A stretch of DNA of 64,000 nucleotides from Actinostola sp. cb2023 (taxonomy: Eukaryota > Cnidaria > Anthozoa > Actiniaria > Actinostolidae), in NCBI GenBank assembly GCA_033675265.1, contig JAUJYZ010001170.1, positions 62,001 to 126,000 on the forward strand, read 5' to 3'. A program made the translations under genes and the position numbers. Position 1 is the first letter of the stretch, and every line of letters starts with the position of its first letter. This document shows, piece after piece, positions 31,288-42,800 of the stretch. A model generated the notes under the pieces. That model was given only the letters and a program-made list of their open reading frames with translations, did not search any database and was not told the origin of the DNA.

Positions 31288-33940
31288 TTATTCAGGTTGA
31301 TCCTTAGGGTGTTGCGTCTTGATGTGCCATCGTAGATGTGATGACGTAATAAAAGCTTTTTCACAGAGCTGGCATTTGAATGGCTTTTCTCCGGTATGTG
31401 TACGTTCGTGGGCCTGGAGTGTTCCGTACTGGGTGAATCCTTTAGGGCAGTATTTGCACCGATACGGCCTTTCTCCCGTGTGTTTGTACGTGTGTGTTTG
31501 TAGGTTACGGTATTGGGTGAAGGATTTGGGACAGAGTTTACACTTGTATGGTTTGTCTTCGCTGTGAATTAACAAGTGACGCTGAAGGTGGCCATAACGG
31601 ATGAACGAAGCTGAGCATTCGGTGCACTTGAATGGCTTCTCACCTGGATAAAAACAACATACCATTTAAGTGTCGCGGTTTTTTTTTTGTACATCAGTGT
31701 AATTTTTCTATTATGCTCTAGTTCTATATACGTTTTCTCTCCTTTTTTAAATTTGTTTGTTTGGATAAAATTGACATCGGATGTTGATCTCAGTCACAAG
31801 TGGTCACATAGTCAAAAGGCTACATAAGGCGTTCTGTCTAGTCATAGCGTAGATCACGCTATCTATGTATTTAATACTTATGTTGCGTCTTAATGTGTCA
31901 TCGTAGATATGCTGACGTAATACAAGCTTTTCACAGAGCTGACATTTGAATGGCTTTTCTCTGGTATGCGTACGTTCGTATTTAATGGAATTGTACTATA
32001 AGTATTTTACCCAATGAGTATCGCAAATTGCTCTCTGAACAAATGCACAAAAGCGCATCTATATTGAAGGAATTGCGCGCAACATTATCTCTTTCGGCGA
32101 AACGAACGCACGTGTAGTCACTGCAATAGCATCTAATATCCGAGGGGGGAGGGGAGGGGAGGGGTTCATTTCTATTGTTTCAATTGATCACCTTTATGTA
32201 TGTACATGTGGGTGTGCATTTCATCTCGTCTTGTAAATGCACGATCACATACATCGCACTTGTATGGCTTCTCTCCTGTATGTAACCTTGTGTGCATCTT
32301 TAGAGCGCGAGACGTCGTGAACGCAAACGAACAAACCTGTCAAGGAAATGACAGCAAAAGAATTATTACAAAAGTGTTACTACTGTGGGGGATGAGGAGA
32401 GGAGAGGAGACGAGAGAAGAGTACAGGAGAGGAGAGGAGAGGAAAGGAGAGGAAAGGAGAGGAGAGGAGAGGAGAAGGGAAGATAGAAGAGGAGAGATGA
32501 AAAGAGAAGAGAAGAAGAGAGGTGAGGAGAGGAGGGAAAGGAAAACGAGAGGAGAAAAGAGGAGATCAGAGAAAAGAGGAAAGTAGAGGAGATTATGGAA
32601 AAGTAAAGAAGAGTCGAGTGCGCAGTTGATTGTGTAGTGTTGTCGTTTTACCTCACAAACGTACGGCCTCTCTCCTGTGTGCATGCGAATGTGGGTCTTC
32701 AGTCCACTCAGTCTTGTAAAATCCTTGCTGCACAGTCGACATCTGTACTTGTCTCCTTCCTTTATGAACAAATCCTTGACTTGTTCGCGCGCAAGAAGCG
32801 TAAACATGGCCGAGTAGGAACCCGAAGACTGCGAATTCTCGCTCATGTGGGAGAGAATGTGTTTTTGGAAGTTCCCAAACCAGGTGAATTCACGATCACA
32901 TTTATCGCACCTGTAAGGCTTGTTGCTGCTGTGGATCAACAAGTGACGTTGAAGGTCACTCGGTCGTGTGAATGACATCACGCAGTGACTGCATTTGAAT
33001 GGCTTCTCAGATTGACTTTCCTCGCTGGTCACGCTCTCACGGTCGCTTGCCACGTCGGTTTCCTCGTTACTCGAAGGTTTTTTGCTGCTGTGGGTCTCAT
33101 AATGACACTGAAGGTCACTCGTCTGGGAAAATGACATGTCACGCTCTCGGCATTTGACTGGCTTTTCTGTAGACGTTTCTTTGTCGCTGTCAGTTTTTGT
33201 GCGCTTTTCACGGTCCTCGCGCTCGAAAAATGCCTTGTCACTAGGTGGAGAATATTGCTGAAGAGAATAATGGAGAAGATCGGCACTCGATCGAGGATAC
33301 AACGTGCGGCGATTGCAATCGAATGGTTTCTCGAAAAAGTGCTCTTCACTGACAGCCATTTTGTGGGTCTCGTCCTCCTCGCACTTGAATGGTTTACTAG
33401 AGGTGTGAAGCTGCAAATCGCTCGTGCTTGGTCGAAGCAATGACTTGATACAGTGACTGTTTCTCAGTTGACTCTCAATGAGACTCTCATCAAAGGTACC
33501 ACGTGGTATGCCAGGCTTTTCGCGGTTAAATGGCTTCTTGCTGGTATGTACTGCCATGTGACGTTGAAGGTCGTTGAGTCGAGAGAAAGAAATTATACAG
33601 TGACGGCATTCAAATGGCTTCTCGACATCTTCTTCGCTGAAACCACGCATGCCTAATTCAGTATCTTTCCCTTTCAACGAAGGCGACAGAAAGAGCGGTA
33701 AACGTGAATTAGTTTCCGCAACTGTGTTTTTCAAGTGTTTAACTTTAAAAATGGGATTCTTTCGTACACGTTCACCGTCTCGCTCGGGTGAGAGAGAGCG
33801 CGTGGTTCGATACCCATGGTGATCGAGTTCACGTTCCACTGTTTGTGCTGTCTGAAGCCCGTTCTCGTACTCCGACATGTCTAGTGGTTCCCATTTTAGT
33901 TCGTCTTGTTTCTGGCCATCTGGTATCGATGGTTTTCTAC
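31288..33940 (-). CDS. C2H2 zinc-finger protein, 3 exons seen, 5' end incomplete
   Basis: Probable nuclear DNA-binding regulator. Exons 33940-32652, 32336-32192 and 31643-31288 (stop) join in frame, about 595 codons. The frame stays open upstream of the ATG at 33878 to a good acceptor (TTTTACAG), with phase 1 needed from an unseen earlier exon; it could instead start at 33878. Nine to ten intact C2H2 fingers with TGEKP-type linkers lie mostly in the C-terminal half (FKCSHCVMSFTRPSDLQRH, YRCRLCSKDFTRLSGLKTH, YKCDVCDRAFTRRDEMHTH, YRCKYCPKGFTQYGTLQAH and others). One finger spans the first intron. The N-terminal half has one intact finger (FECRHCIISFSRLNDLQRH) and several degenerate ones lacking Cys or His, such as CRERDMSF. 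No KRAB, SCAN or BTB domain seen. Orthology is not recognisable. Confidence 0.88.
31882..31980 (-). pseudogene. Fragmentary copy of the last zinc finger in an intron
   Basis: Sequence resembling 31312-31410, the end of the last exon (GTTGCGTCTTAATGTG..., GACATTTGAATGGCTTTTCT), lies in the intron between exons 32336-32192 and 31643-31288. It has a 1-nt deletion in the T run of AAGCTTTT, which breaks the frame. It is a non-functional partial exon duplicate. Confidence 0.75.
32385..32605. repeat. GGAGA-rich purine tract
   Basis: Low-complexity AGGAG/AGAAG sequence in the intron between the first two located zinc-finger exons. It gives spurious ORFs on both strands, including the read-through past the true donor at 32651. 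Confidence 0.9.
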
Positions 33941-34760
33941 CTGTAAAAGAACCAAAGAAATAACTTTAAAATTCGCTGGAAGGAAGAGCCGGGTTCTGGG
34001 TGTGTTTGAAAGAGGCAGAAAAAACGATGTTTCTTAACAAAACACTCCGCCCCCAATTAGCGCCGGATAATTGTAAAATCTTCAAATTCAATCCCCAAAG
34101 AAAAGAATTAACACGCACTGACAATGCTTTGGTTTTGAAAAGAGGTGGCTTGTTCAAAGAATATATTTTTAACACCATTTATTTTTAATTTTTTTCATGT
34201 TCGTCAGTGGTGATTGATTTTTTTTTTGTCTGAACGAATTTCTCTTCTATCGAACATTAGCAACTTTTTTGCTCTCAAAAATCACTTTCTTGATGTTATG
34301 ATCAGTAGTTGAAACAGCCGCAGTGAACAAAATCCAAGAGTCCAATGAATGAAGGATACACTGGGTTTTCTAGAACTATGCAAAATGGGGCTACGGATTC
34401 ATCTAATTCCAGCATAACTGGCACATAGAATGGTGAAGTATAATAATTGGATAACACTATTGCGGTGATCCTGCCATATCGCAAAGCTAATGAATAAAAA
34501 CTAATTCATCTAGATGTGGAATTACAAGCTGTGTGGAACTAAATTACACAACGAAACCAATACCTTTCAATTGCGGAGAGATAACAGTTTGATTCATCTG
34601 CGTATAAAAGGCTAACTGTGGTTTTAAGCAATGAAAACAATAGGAAAACTATTTGTTTAACATCTGTTGTAACTTCCCATGTTGACTAGGAAGTGTTACA
34701 GTTTCTCAGACAACCAATGATTGTAACTAGCACTAGATTAATAGCAATGGAAGCATAAAA
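33941..34760. other. Upstream of the zinc-finger exon, no gene recognised
   Basis: Probably intron of the zinc-finger gene if its 5' exon is at 39.6-39.8 kb. AT-rich, without a convincing exon. Confidence 0.4.
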
Positions 34761-36912
34761 GTCATCCATCCAACAGCCTTAGAAAGTTATCCATTCAACA
34801 TCCTTAGAAAGCCATCCATCCAACAACAGTAGAAAGTCATCCCGGCATCCAACAGCCTGAGAAAGCCATCCATCCAACAGCCTTAGAAAGTTATCCATTC
34901 AACATCCTTAGAAAGCCATCCATCCACAACAACCTTAGAAAGTCATCCCGGCATCCAACAGCCTGAGAAAGCCATCCATCCAACAACCTTAGAAAGTCAT
35001 CCATCCAACAGCCTTAGAAAGCCATCCATCCAACAGCCTTAGCAAGTCATCCATCCAACAGCCTTCAGTAGTAAGCGGCATCCATCCAACAACCTTAGAA
35101 AGTCATCCATCCAACAACCTTAGAAAGCCATCCATCCAACAGCCTTAGAAAGCCATCCATCCAACAGCCTTAGAAAGCCATCCATCTACCAGCCTTAGAA
35201 AGCCATCCATCCCACAGCCTTAGAAAGCCATCCATCCAACAGCCTTAGATAGCCATCCATCTAACAACCTTAGAAATCCATCCATCCAACAGCCTTAGAA
35301 AGTCATCCATCCAACAACCTTAGAAAGCCATCCATCCAACAGCCTTATAAAGCCATCCATCCAACAACCTCAGAAAGCCATCCATCCAACAACCTTAGAA
35401 AGCCATCCACCCAACAACCTTAGAAAGCCATCCATCCAACAACAGTAGAAAGTCATCCATCCAACAACCTTAGAAATCCATCCATCCAACAGCCTTAAAA
35501 GCCATCCATCCAACAGCCTTAGAAAGTCAACCATCCTGCAACAACCTTAGAAAGTCATCCATCCAACAACCTTAGAAAGCCATCCACCCAACAGCCTTAG
35601 ATAGCCATCCATCCAAAAGCCTTAGAAAGTCATCCATCCAACAACCTTAGAAAGCCATCCATCCAACAGCCTTAGAAATCCATCCATCCAACAACAGTAG
35701 AAAGTCCCAACAACCTTAGAAAGCCATCCACCCAACAACCTTAGAAAGCCATCCATCCAACAACAGTAGAAAGTCATCCATCGAACAACCTTAGCCGAAA
35801 GCCATCCATCCAACAGCCTTAGAAAGCCATCCATCCAACAACCTTAGAAAGCCATCCATCCAACAACCTTAGAAAGTCATCCATCCAATAGCCTTAGAAA
35901 GCCATCCATCCTGCAACAACCTTAGAAAGTCATCCATCTAACAACCTTAGAAAGTCATCCATCCAACAGCCTTAGAAAACCATCCATTCCAACATCCTTA
36001 GAGAGCCATCCATCCAACAGCTTTAGAAAGTCATCCATCCAACAGCCTTAGAAAACCATCCATCCAACAGCCTTAGAAAGTCATCCATCCAACAACCTTA
36101 GAAAGCCATCCATCCAACAACCTTAGAAAGCCATCCATCCAACAACCTTAGAAAGCCATCCACCCAACAACCTTAGAAAGTCATCCATCCAACAACCTTA
36201 GAAAGCCATCCATCCAACAACCTTAGAAAGTCATCCATCCAATAGCCTTAGAAAGCCATCCATCCTGCAACAACCTTAGAAAGTCATCCATCCAACAGCC
36301 TTAAAAAGTCATTCATCCAACAGCCTTAGAAAGTCATCCATCCAAAAACCTTAGAAAGTCATCCATCCAAAAACTTTAGAAAGTCATCCATCCAACAACC
36401 TTAGAAAGCCATCCATCCAACAACCTTAGAAAGCCATCCACCCAACAACCTTAGAAAGTCATCCAACAACCTTAGAAAGCCATCCATCCAACAACCTTAG
36501 AAATTCATCCACCCAACAACCTTAGAAAGCCATCCATCCAACAACCTTAGAAATTCATCCATCCAACAACCTTAGAAAGCCATCCACCCAACAACCTTAG
36601 AAAGCCATACATCCAATACCTTAGAAAGCCATCCACTCAACACCTTAGAAAGCCATCCATCCAACAACCTTAGAAAGCCATCCATCCAACAACCTTAGAA
36701 AGCCATCCATCCAATAGCCTTAGAAAGCCATCCATCCAACAACCTTAGAAAGCCATCCATCCAACAACCTTAGAAATTCATCCATCCAATAGCCTTAGAA
36801 AGCCATCCATCCTGCAACAACCTTAGAAAGTCATCCATCCAACAGCCTTAAAAAGTCATTCATCCAACAGCCTTAGAAAGTCATCCATCCAAAAACCTTA
36901 GAAAGTCATCCA
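34760..36912. repeat. 25-bp minisatellite, about 86 units
   Basis: Over 2.1 kb of units beginning CCATCCATCCAACAACCTTA and closing GAAAG, with CC/TC and AACC/AGCC/AGTA variants. Longer blocks are repeated (for example the CATCCTGCAACAACC variant recurs at several places), showing higher-order amplification. It lies between zinc-finger exon 33940-32652 and the candidate 5' exon. Confidence 0.95.
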
Positions 36913-36924
36913 TATGCATCCATA

Positions 36925-39605
36925 TGGCATACATATGCACCCACAATTTCAGCTTACCAGAGTTCTTAGTACTGTTCTTCAAGTCTGACTTTTCCCCCAT
37001 TTTCAATCGGTTCAACATGCTTACACTTTCACACACTGACATAAGCAAACATATAGACATATATATCTTGAGATGCGAAAGTCTTTCTTGTGTGGACCAC
37101 TTAAAGAATCTTAAAAAATTTATGTGCTTTTATTTCATAAAGCTTCTAACAGTTAACACTTCTATCCAATGAATTGGGAACGCCTTTAATCATTGTAAGG
37201 AAAAGAGATAAAATAGCAAAGTGGAAACGCTTAAAAAATGTAGTTGCTAAAGTACGACTCCACTTTACATGAGGGGATTTTAATGTTTTGCTATGTATTA
37301 GGATTTTCATTTTTGGGGATTTTTAGTCAGTCTTTGCAACACCTAATAACTACATTACTGTATACAGTTCTTTCTTTTTTCTTTTCTTTTTTTCTTTTGA
37401 AAAGCACTAGACAATGCATGACTTCTTGTTCTAATGATATAACACCAAATACAGGTTTATACTGGGAATTATACTTGAGCCGTTTTGCTGAAATAATAGT
37501 TAGAACAAATAAATTAGAAAAATGCGATTGGGAACGACCTTTGTTGGGTCTCGGGAGTAAAACAGTTGCTGAATGAAAGAAATAAAACTCTACTGAAATA
37601 GAAAACGTTTATTTATTGGCCATGTTATTTACTTTTAACTTGGCAAACTCAATTGACTTCAAACTGCAAAGTTACAAGTGTCGACATTGTGTTATACAAT
37701 GTACAAACAATGGCACAACCCAACCTTCTCAGGCTTCGAGTCTTATGTATAGTTTACAATCATTAAGACTTGGCAATGATATTTTTCCCAAAAGCTTAAT
37801 TCGTCGATAACACTTAATGATTTAATTGATGAGAAATAATTTACGAATTTCTAAAGAAACTATTATCAGGTTTGTGTGTCTAAATGTTTCATCGTGAAAG
37901 AAGAGGCGGAGGGAACCAACTCATTAGACGTCTTGGTTCCATTAAGCTTAAAACTAGAAAACTTATTTGACTGACTGATTAAGACTATGGCACACCTTTG
38001 GAAGCCCTTAGCTTGCATACTTAATGCTTCGTAAGTGGTTTCATTGTTAATTTGTCTCAAAAACACATCAATAACTTATACCTGTATCGAAATGCATTGA
38101 ATGGACGGATGGAGCAAAAATGTCACTCAATACAATGCTAGTTTTGCAGTTTTTGTTCAAGAAATTGTAAAGAAAAATAATGTTCTTTTAAATAATAAAA
38201 CAATAAAGAATAGTAGAAAAAGATGTACAATTTTACGACAAAAATAGTCAAGGTTTTTGCTCCAAGATGAACAAACTTTTGATTCCACTTTTGATGTTAT
38301 TTTCAAGTTTCTTTTTGTTTTATGAAGATAGCTGCTCAGTGGAAAATGCGAGACGCTAGTCTTCACGTTCATTAATGTTGTTATCGCCTTCTGAAGGACA
38401 GAATTACAACCACCTGTACAAATTCGTACAAACGTGCCAATACTGGCTAACTGTTTGTTTGTCCAGTCTATATCTCAGCAACAAAGTTGTACAAATACGA
38501 CGACTATCTTGTACCATTTCGTGCGCATAAACGGACTACTTTTGTTGCAACTTGTATGACAGGCTGTATTCAGGTATCCAAAGGGAGGAGAAACCAAAGT
38601 GGTTCAAACACTTAAGTACCATGCAGTAATAATAACGTACTGAATGACTCTGTGTTCTGTTTGGCTCTCTTTGTATGTGGTTACACGTCTCATTAACCGT
38701 CTATAGCTTTCTGTAGCTAAAGTGGGCTGAGGAAAAAGCCTTCTTAGGGATTCAGGTTATGTAATTATTGTACTGTGGGATTTCTAGAATCTTGATATGT
38801 TATCCCGATAACTTGGTCTTAGGAAATTATTCGATGATTGAGAACATAATACAAAAATAAATGTTACATAAAAACGTGAATTGAGCTTACTGACGACATC
38901 TAGGGATCGTAAACACTGAATTTCGATAGTTTTCCACTAAAGAAGTAGACGTATATACATGTTAAACAAAAGACAGATCAGTAGTCGTCATCCTTGTTTA
39001 CAAAGAAAGAATTTACTGGGCTTTTTCCCACCTATTTCTACTGTGCGGTGTGGTGGTAACCACAATAGTCCGGCAGACCGTTTGGGATTTCCTGTTAAAA
39101 CAACAACATTATTTTTCAAAATATTTGCCTCGCGACATAAAGTCACCAACGACACTGACAACTAAATCCACTGTTTTCATACGACTGCTGTCAGTGTCGG
39201 CCGACATAAAGCTCGGTAGTCCTATGATCTAGTTGCTTGCCTCCCTTTTTCCATTTGTAAGCTTACTGAAGATGTAAACGTGCGGTAAATTTGGCCGAGC
39301 ATTCTATCCCAGTATTTATATGGTTTTTGTAGAGATTTCAAAATTAAATACGACAAAATTATCTTCTAGAAACTTTGAAGACAACTGAGAGCGCAGTGTT
39401 AATTTCGTTTTCACAGTTCGTTTTCACCTTGTTAACGTAAACAAAAGTCGAATTCAGTTTACGACTAAGCTTGCAAAACAGTTAGTTAACTGTAGTTCAA
39501 ATTTCTATCTAGGACCGCGACTAATCCCGCGTGATTCAAGATTCAGTGAGACGCTAATTTCCGGCCCATTTTGAGCTTTTCCACATCATTTCTCTAGTAA
39601 GCGTT
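36925..39605. other. AT-rich stretch without recognised gene
   Basis: Short ORFs only, none with family motifs or convincing splice pairs. It could be intron of the zinc-finger gene. No transposon ends noticed. Confidence 0.4.
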
Positions 39606-39609
39606 GTAC

Positions 39610-39806
39610 CTGAACAAAACACGGTCATTTCGTACTTTTAACAGCTTTTGTAGCTCATCTGATTGAGGTATTTTTATAGTCAAAGGTTGTGAAGAATGAG
39701 AGTTTTTATTTTCAAGGTATTTTGTGAAGCGAACTAGTCCGTGCAATTCAGTGGGAGTTAAATTAGCAAGCATTTGAGGCGGAGATGTACTAGCATAATT
39801 AGCCAT
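39610..39806 (-). CDS. Candidate first coding exon (unknown product, possibly the zinc-finger gene)
   Basis: An ATG frame of 65 codons (MANYASTSPPQMLANLTPTE...) ends at TTGTTCAG|GTACAA, a plausible donor, with a composition unlike the surrounding noncoding DNA. It lies on the same strand and upstream of the zinc-finger exons. However, its donor is phase 2 while the 33940 acceptor needs phase 1, so at least one intermediate exon would be required. It could also belong to a different transcript. Confidence 0.4.
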
Positions 39807-42800
39807 GTTCTGAGTCCCCCTCTTGACTAATTACACTGCACTCAAACTCAACAAATCTTACTTTCTAAAAACCCCTTTTGGTCTTTTTTCTCCCTTTTTT
39901 CACCTTTATGAAAGAAATTATACCTTTAAAGTTCCGTGGAACTAACCGGTACACCCATTGAGCAATTGTTATGTTTTTTTCTTAGTTTTGCTTTGAAGAG
40001 TCAGAAATACAAAATTACTGAAACAAATGAGATATTTTTGGGGGATTTGGTTTTGAAGACTTGAACATAATTTTGTTGGGACAAAGGACACTTAAATGTT
40101 CAAGAGAGAATAGAAGGCAATACGGGTAAAAAGCTACTAATGTATACGGTAATTTCTTTACTGTGAGCAGAAACATGTGTTCTCAGACGTTCTTTTCTTC
40201 TGACGACTGGTTTAACAAAAGTGGACAACCCAAGTGAGAATGTACTTTATCGGAAAACCACAAAACTTTCGTGTATTCCATCTCTCGTGTAAAGAAGTGT
40301 GAAGATTTAGTTTATGAAGGATATCTAAAGGGATTACGAACTGGAAATCGAAGTTAAAGATGGGACAACTAGGGTGGTTCGTTTAGCACGCTCTTTATTG
40401 GTCTGTCATTGTTTCCTAACGTACGCGGGTAAATCCCAATCCGCTTAGAAAACCTATCAAATGAAAACCCTCGGAAAAGACTTTTAACTTTTTGATACAA
40501 AATCTCTCAGTAGGAATTTTGGCGTTTTTTTAATATTTGAAACAGTCGAAATAAGCTAACAAAAGCATGTCGTTAAGCCAACAATAATGTCGAACTTCCT
40601 CGAGCGAAATACACGACCGATAAAAAAATGTCCCTGGTTGGGGATGTCCCGTTCAGTGTCCTGAAATACAGACGTATCTGACCCTGATAAATCTTTACCT
40701 GTTCACCCGTTTGATGCGATTTGGGTGAAAGAAATTGCAATTAATAATTGAAGAACTCTTATGAGGGCATCGGTAGGAGAAACAGCTGTTCTGGTTGGAC
40801 ATAGACCAGTGAAATCCCCCGAGATTTATCCCCACTTGAACTACATCGTTCATTTTTAAAAGCATCAAAGGCAGCACTACAGCAATGGGACCCCTTGTAC
40901 TTGGTAGCGTTTTGATTCTTGATAGAATTATTTCTGTCTACTTTGGCTTGAAATCCCTTAAAGTTTCACATCCATTTGACAAGTGTTGACGACTTCTCAA
41001 CCGAATCAAAACTGAATAGAATCCGTGGAAAATTCATATTGAGTGATGCAGTAGATTCGGTTGTGTAATCGCCGGTGAAGGAGAAGCGATACTGCTTGGA
41101 AAGTCAATATACCATAACCAGTACCCGTTAGTTCTAAGTCACTCCAAGTTAACATCAAGTTTTTTAAAATTATGCGTTAAAATAAATACTACGAAAACCA
41201 GGCAAATGCCTTTGATCGTGGGTAAACGAGAGGTTAATGCTGGTCTACTTTAAAGAGAAGAAAAGTGTGTTTGCATTGTACATTTTTGGAACAGCGAGAA
41301 TTTCGCCTACAAACATTAAAATCAATTATTTTATGCCCGATCCTCCCTCTACAGGTAACCTATATTTTGGTTTTAACAACTAAAAAAACAGCCGATTATC
41401 ATAAGATCCCGATACGCGACTTTTGTGTAGATAAATAGGATTACTTATTGAGGAAAACGAAAGGCAAGACGGTGTTAACTTGCCACTTAGATATCAAAAG
41501 CGAGAAGAACCACAAGCGAACATTTTCTAGCACCGTGATTTTTTACGAGCCTCATTCAAATAACGCATGCTTGGCGTAAGAATAAAAAAAAAGGCAAAGT
41601 GAAATACCTCCATGTCCCCGACTACCGAGTCCCAGCGACACTGCACTTGACTTCTTAACCAAGAACGCCCGGGGCATATTGTTGTAGCTTCCTGGCAAAC
41701 AGACCCCTCGCTGAAGCTAGATAAATATTTGTGCTTAGAGAAGAGCATCAAAGACTGTTAAGTATGACACCAAAGGGGCTTGTTCAACGACCAATGTAAT
41801 GTGTCAGACACCTGCCACTCATCTTCCAATCAAATGGCTTCCAGTGATTCAATGCGCAGGCGCCAAGGTGAGACAACTATTGAAGAAGGGCGCTTTTAAA
41901 GAGAGATATTGTTTTACCAAATAACCCGTTAATCACTCTATATTGTTGAGCAGTTTTGTTGCTTAATTGGAAAGTTTCTCCTTGTTTACCAGCAAATTAA
42001 TTAATGGTACTCAAAAGGCCTTGTAGAGACATCTGTTTTCAGATCACAGCCCGTTAAGAACGGTAAACAAAAAAATGAATACGACACTGAAAAGAACAAA
42101 GACAGTCTCGTCGTCTTTGCCAGGAAGAAAGAAATAAAGAAACTCGCTTCCTATTCCCTTATGCAGCTTGTTTGAACACAGTTTTTTAGGTCAACCAAAA
42201 AACAATGAGGAAATATTGACTTAAAGAATGTATAATAGTAGATGTCAACGAAATACACAAAGGAGACGATAAACAGAAATAATTATGTGTAATACTCTTA
42301 ACAATATTATTCAAAATTACATTCAAAATGCATGAATAATTCTACCATCTAATACATATAATTACCAAGATACACAACGACGAGAAAAACAAGATAGACA
42401 TCAAATCTAGAGATTTCTTCGGTATTACTTTTACGATAGGAGAATAAAAGACGAAGATTACCGCGACTACTTCAACGAGATGGAGAAATGATTGCGCCTG
42501 TATTGACATCTTTACTAATTGTACATTATATACTCAATCGACGCAAATCACCCTGTGGTGAGTTGCAAATACTCGACGCAAGAGTGCAAAGAAGCCACTT
42601 TAGGGCTTGAAATGGAAGGCAAAAGAATCGAAATGTTAAAAGCTCAATGCGAGGGTATATCACACTTCTGATTTGCGCTCTTTAGTGGTGTTCTGGAGTG
42701 TTTTGTAGAGTTGTATGTCATAATTGTAGGCGGATATTTTAATTACAATAATCATAAAACCTCAAGCACAACCACTCCAAATGAAACGATTGTGTCATAT

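Noticed and set aside
32340..32651. C-terminal extension of the large zinc-finger ORF
   Set aside because: It runs past a good GTAAAA donor into a purine-rich low-complexity intron; the next exon at 32336-32192 restores an intact finger across the junction.
30035..36912. CRISPR-like appearance of the 36-bp and 25-bp arrays
   Set aside because: Units are contiguous with no unique spacers, and the context is a eukaryotic intron/intergenic region; these are minisatellites.
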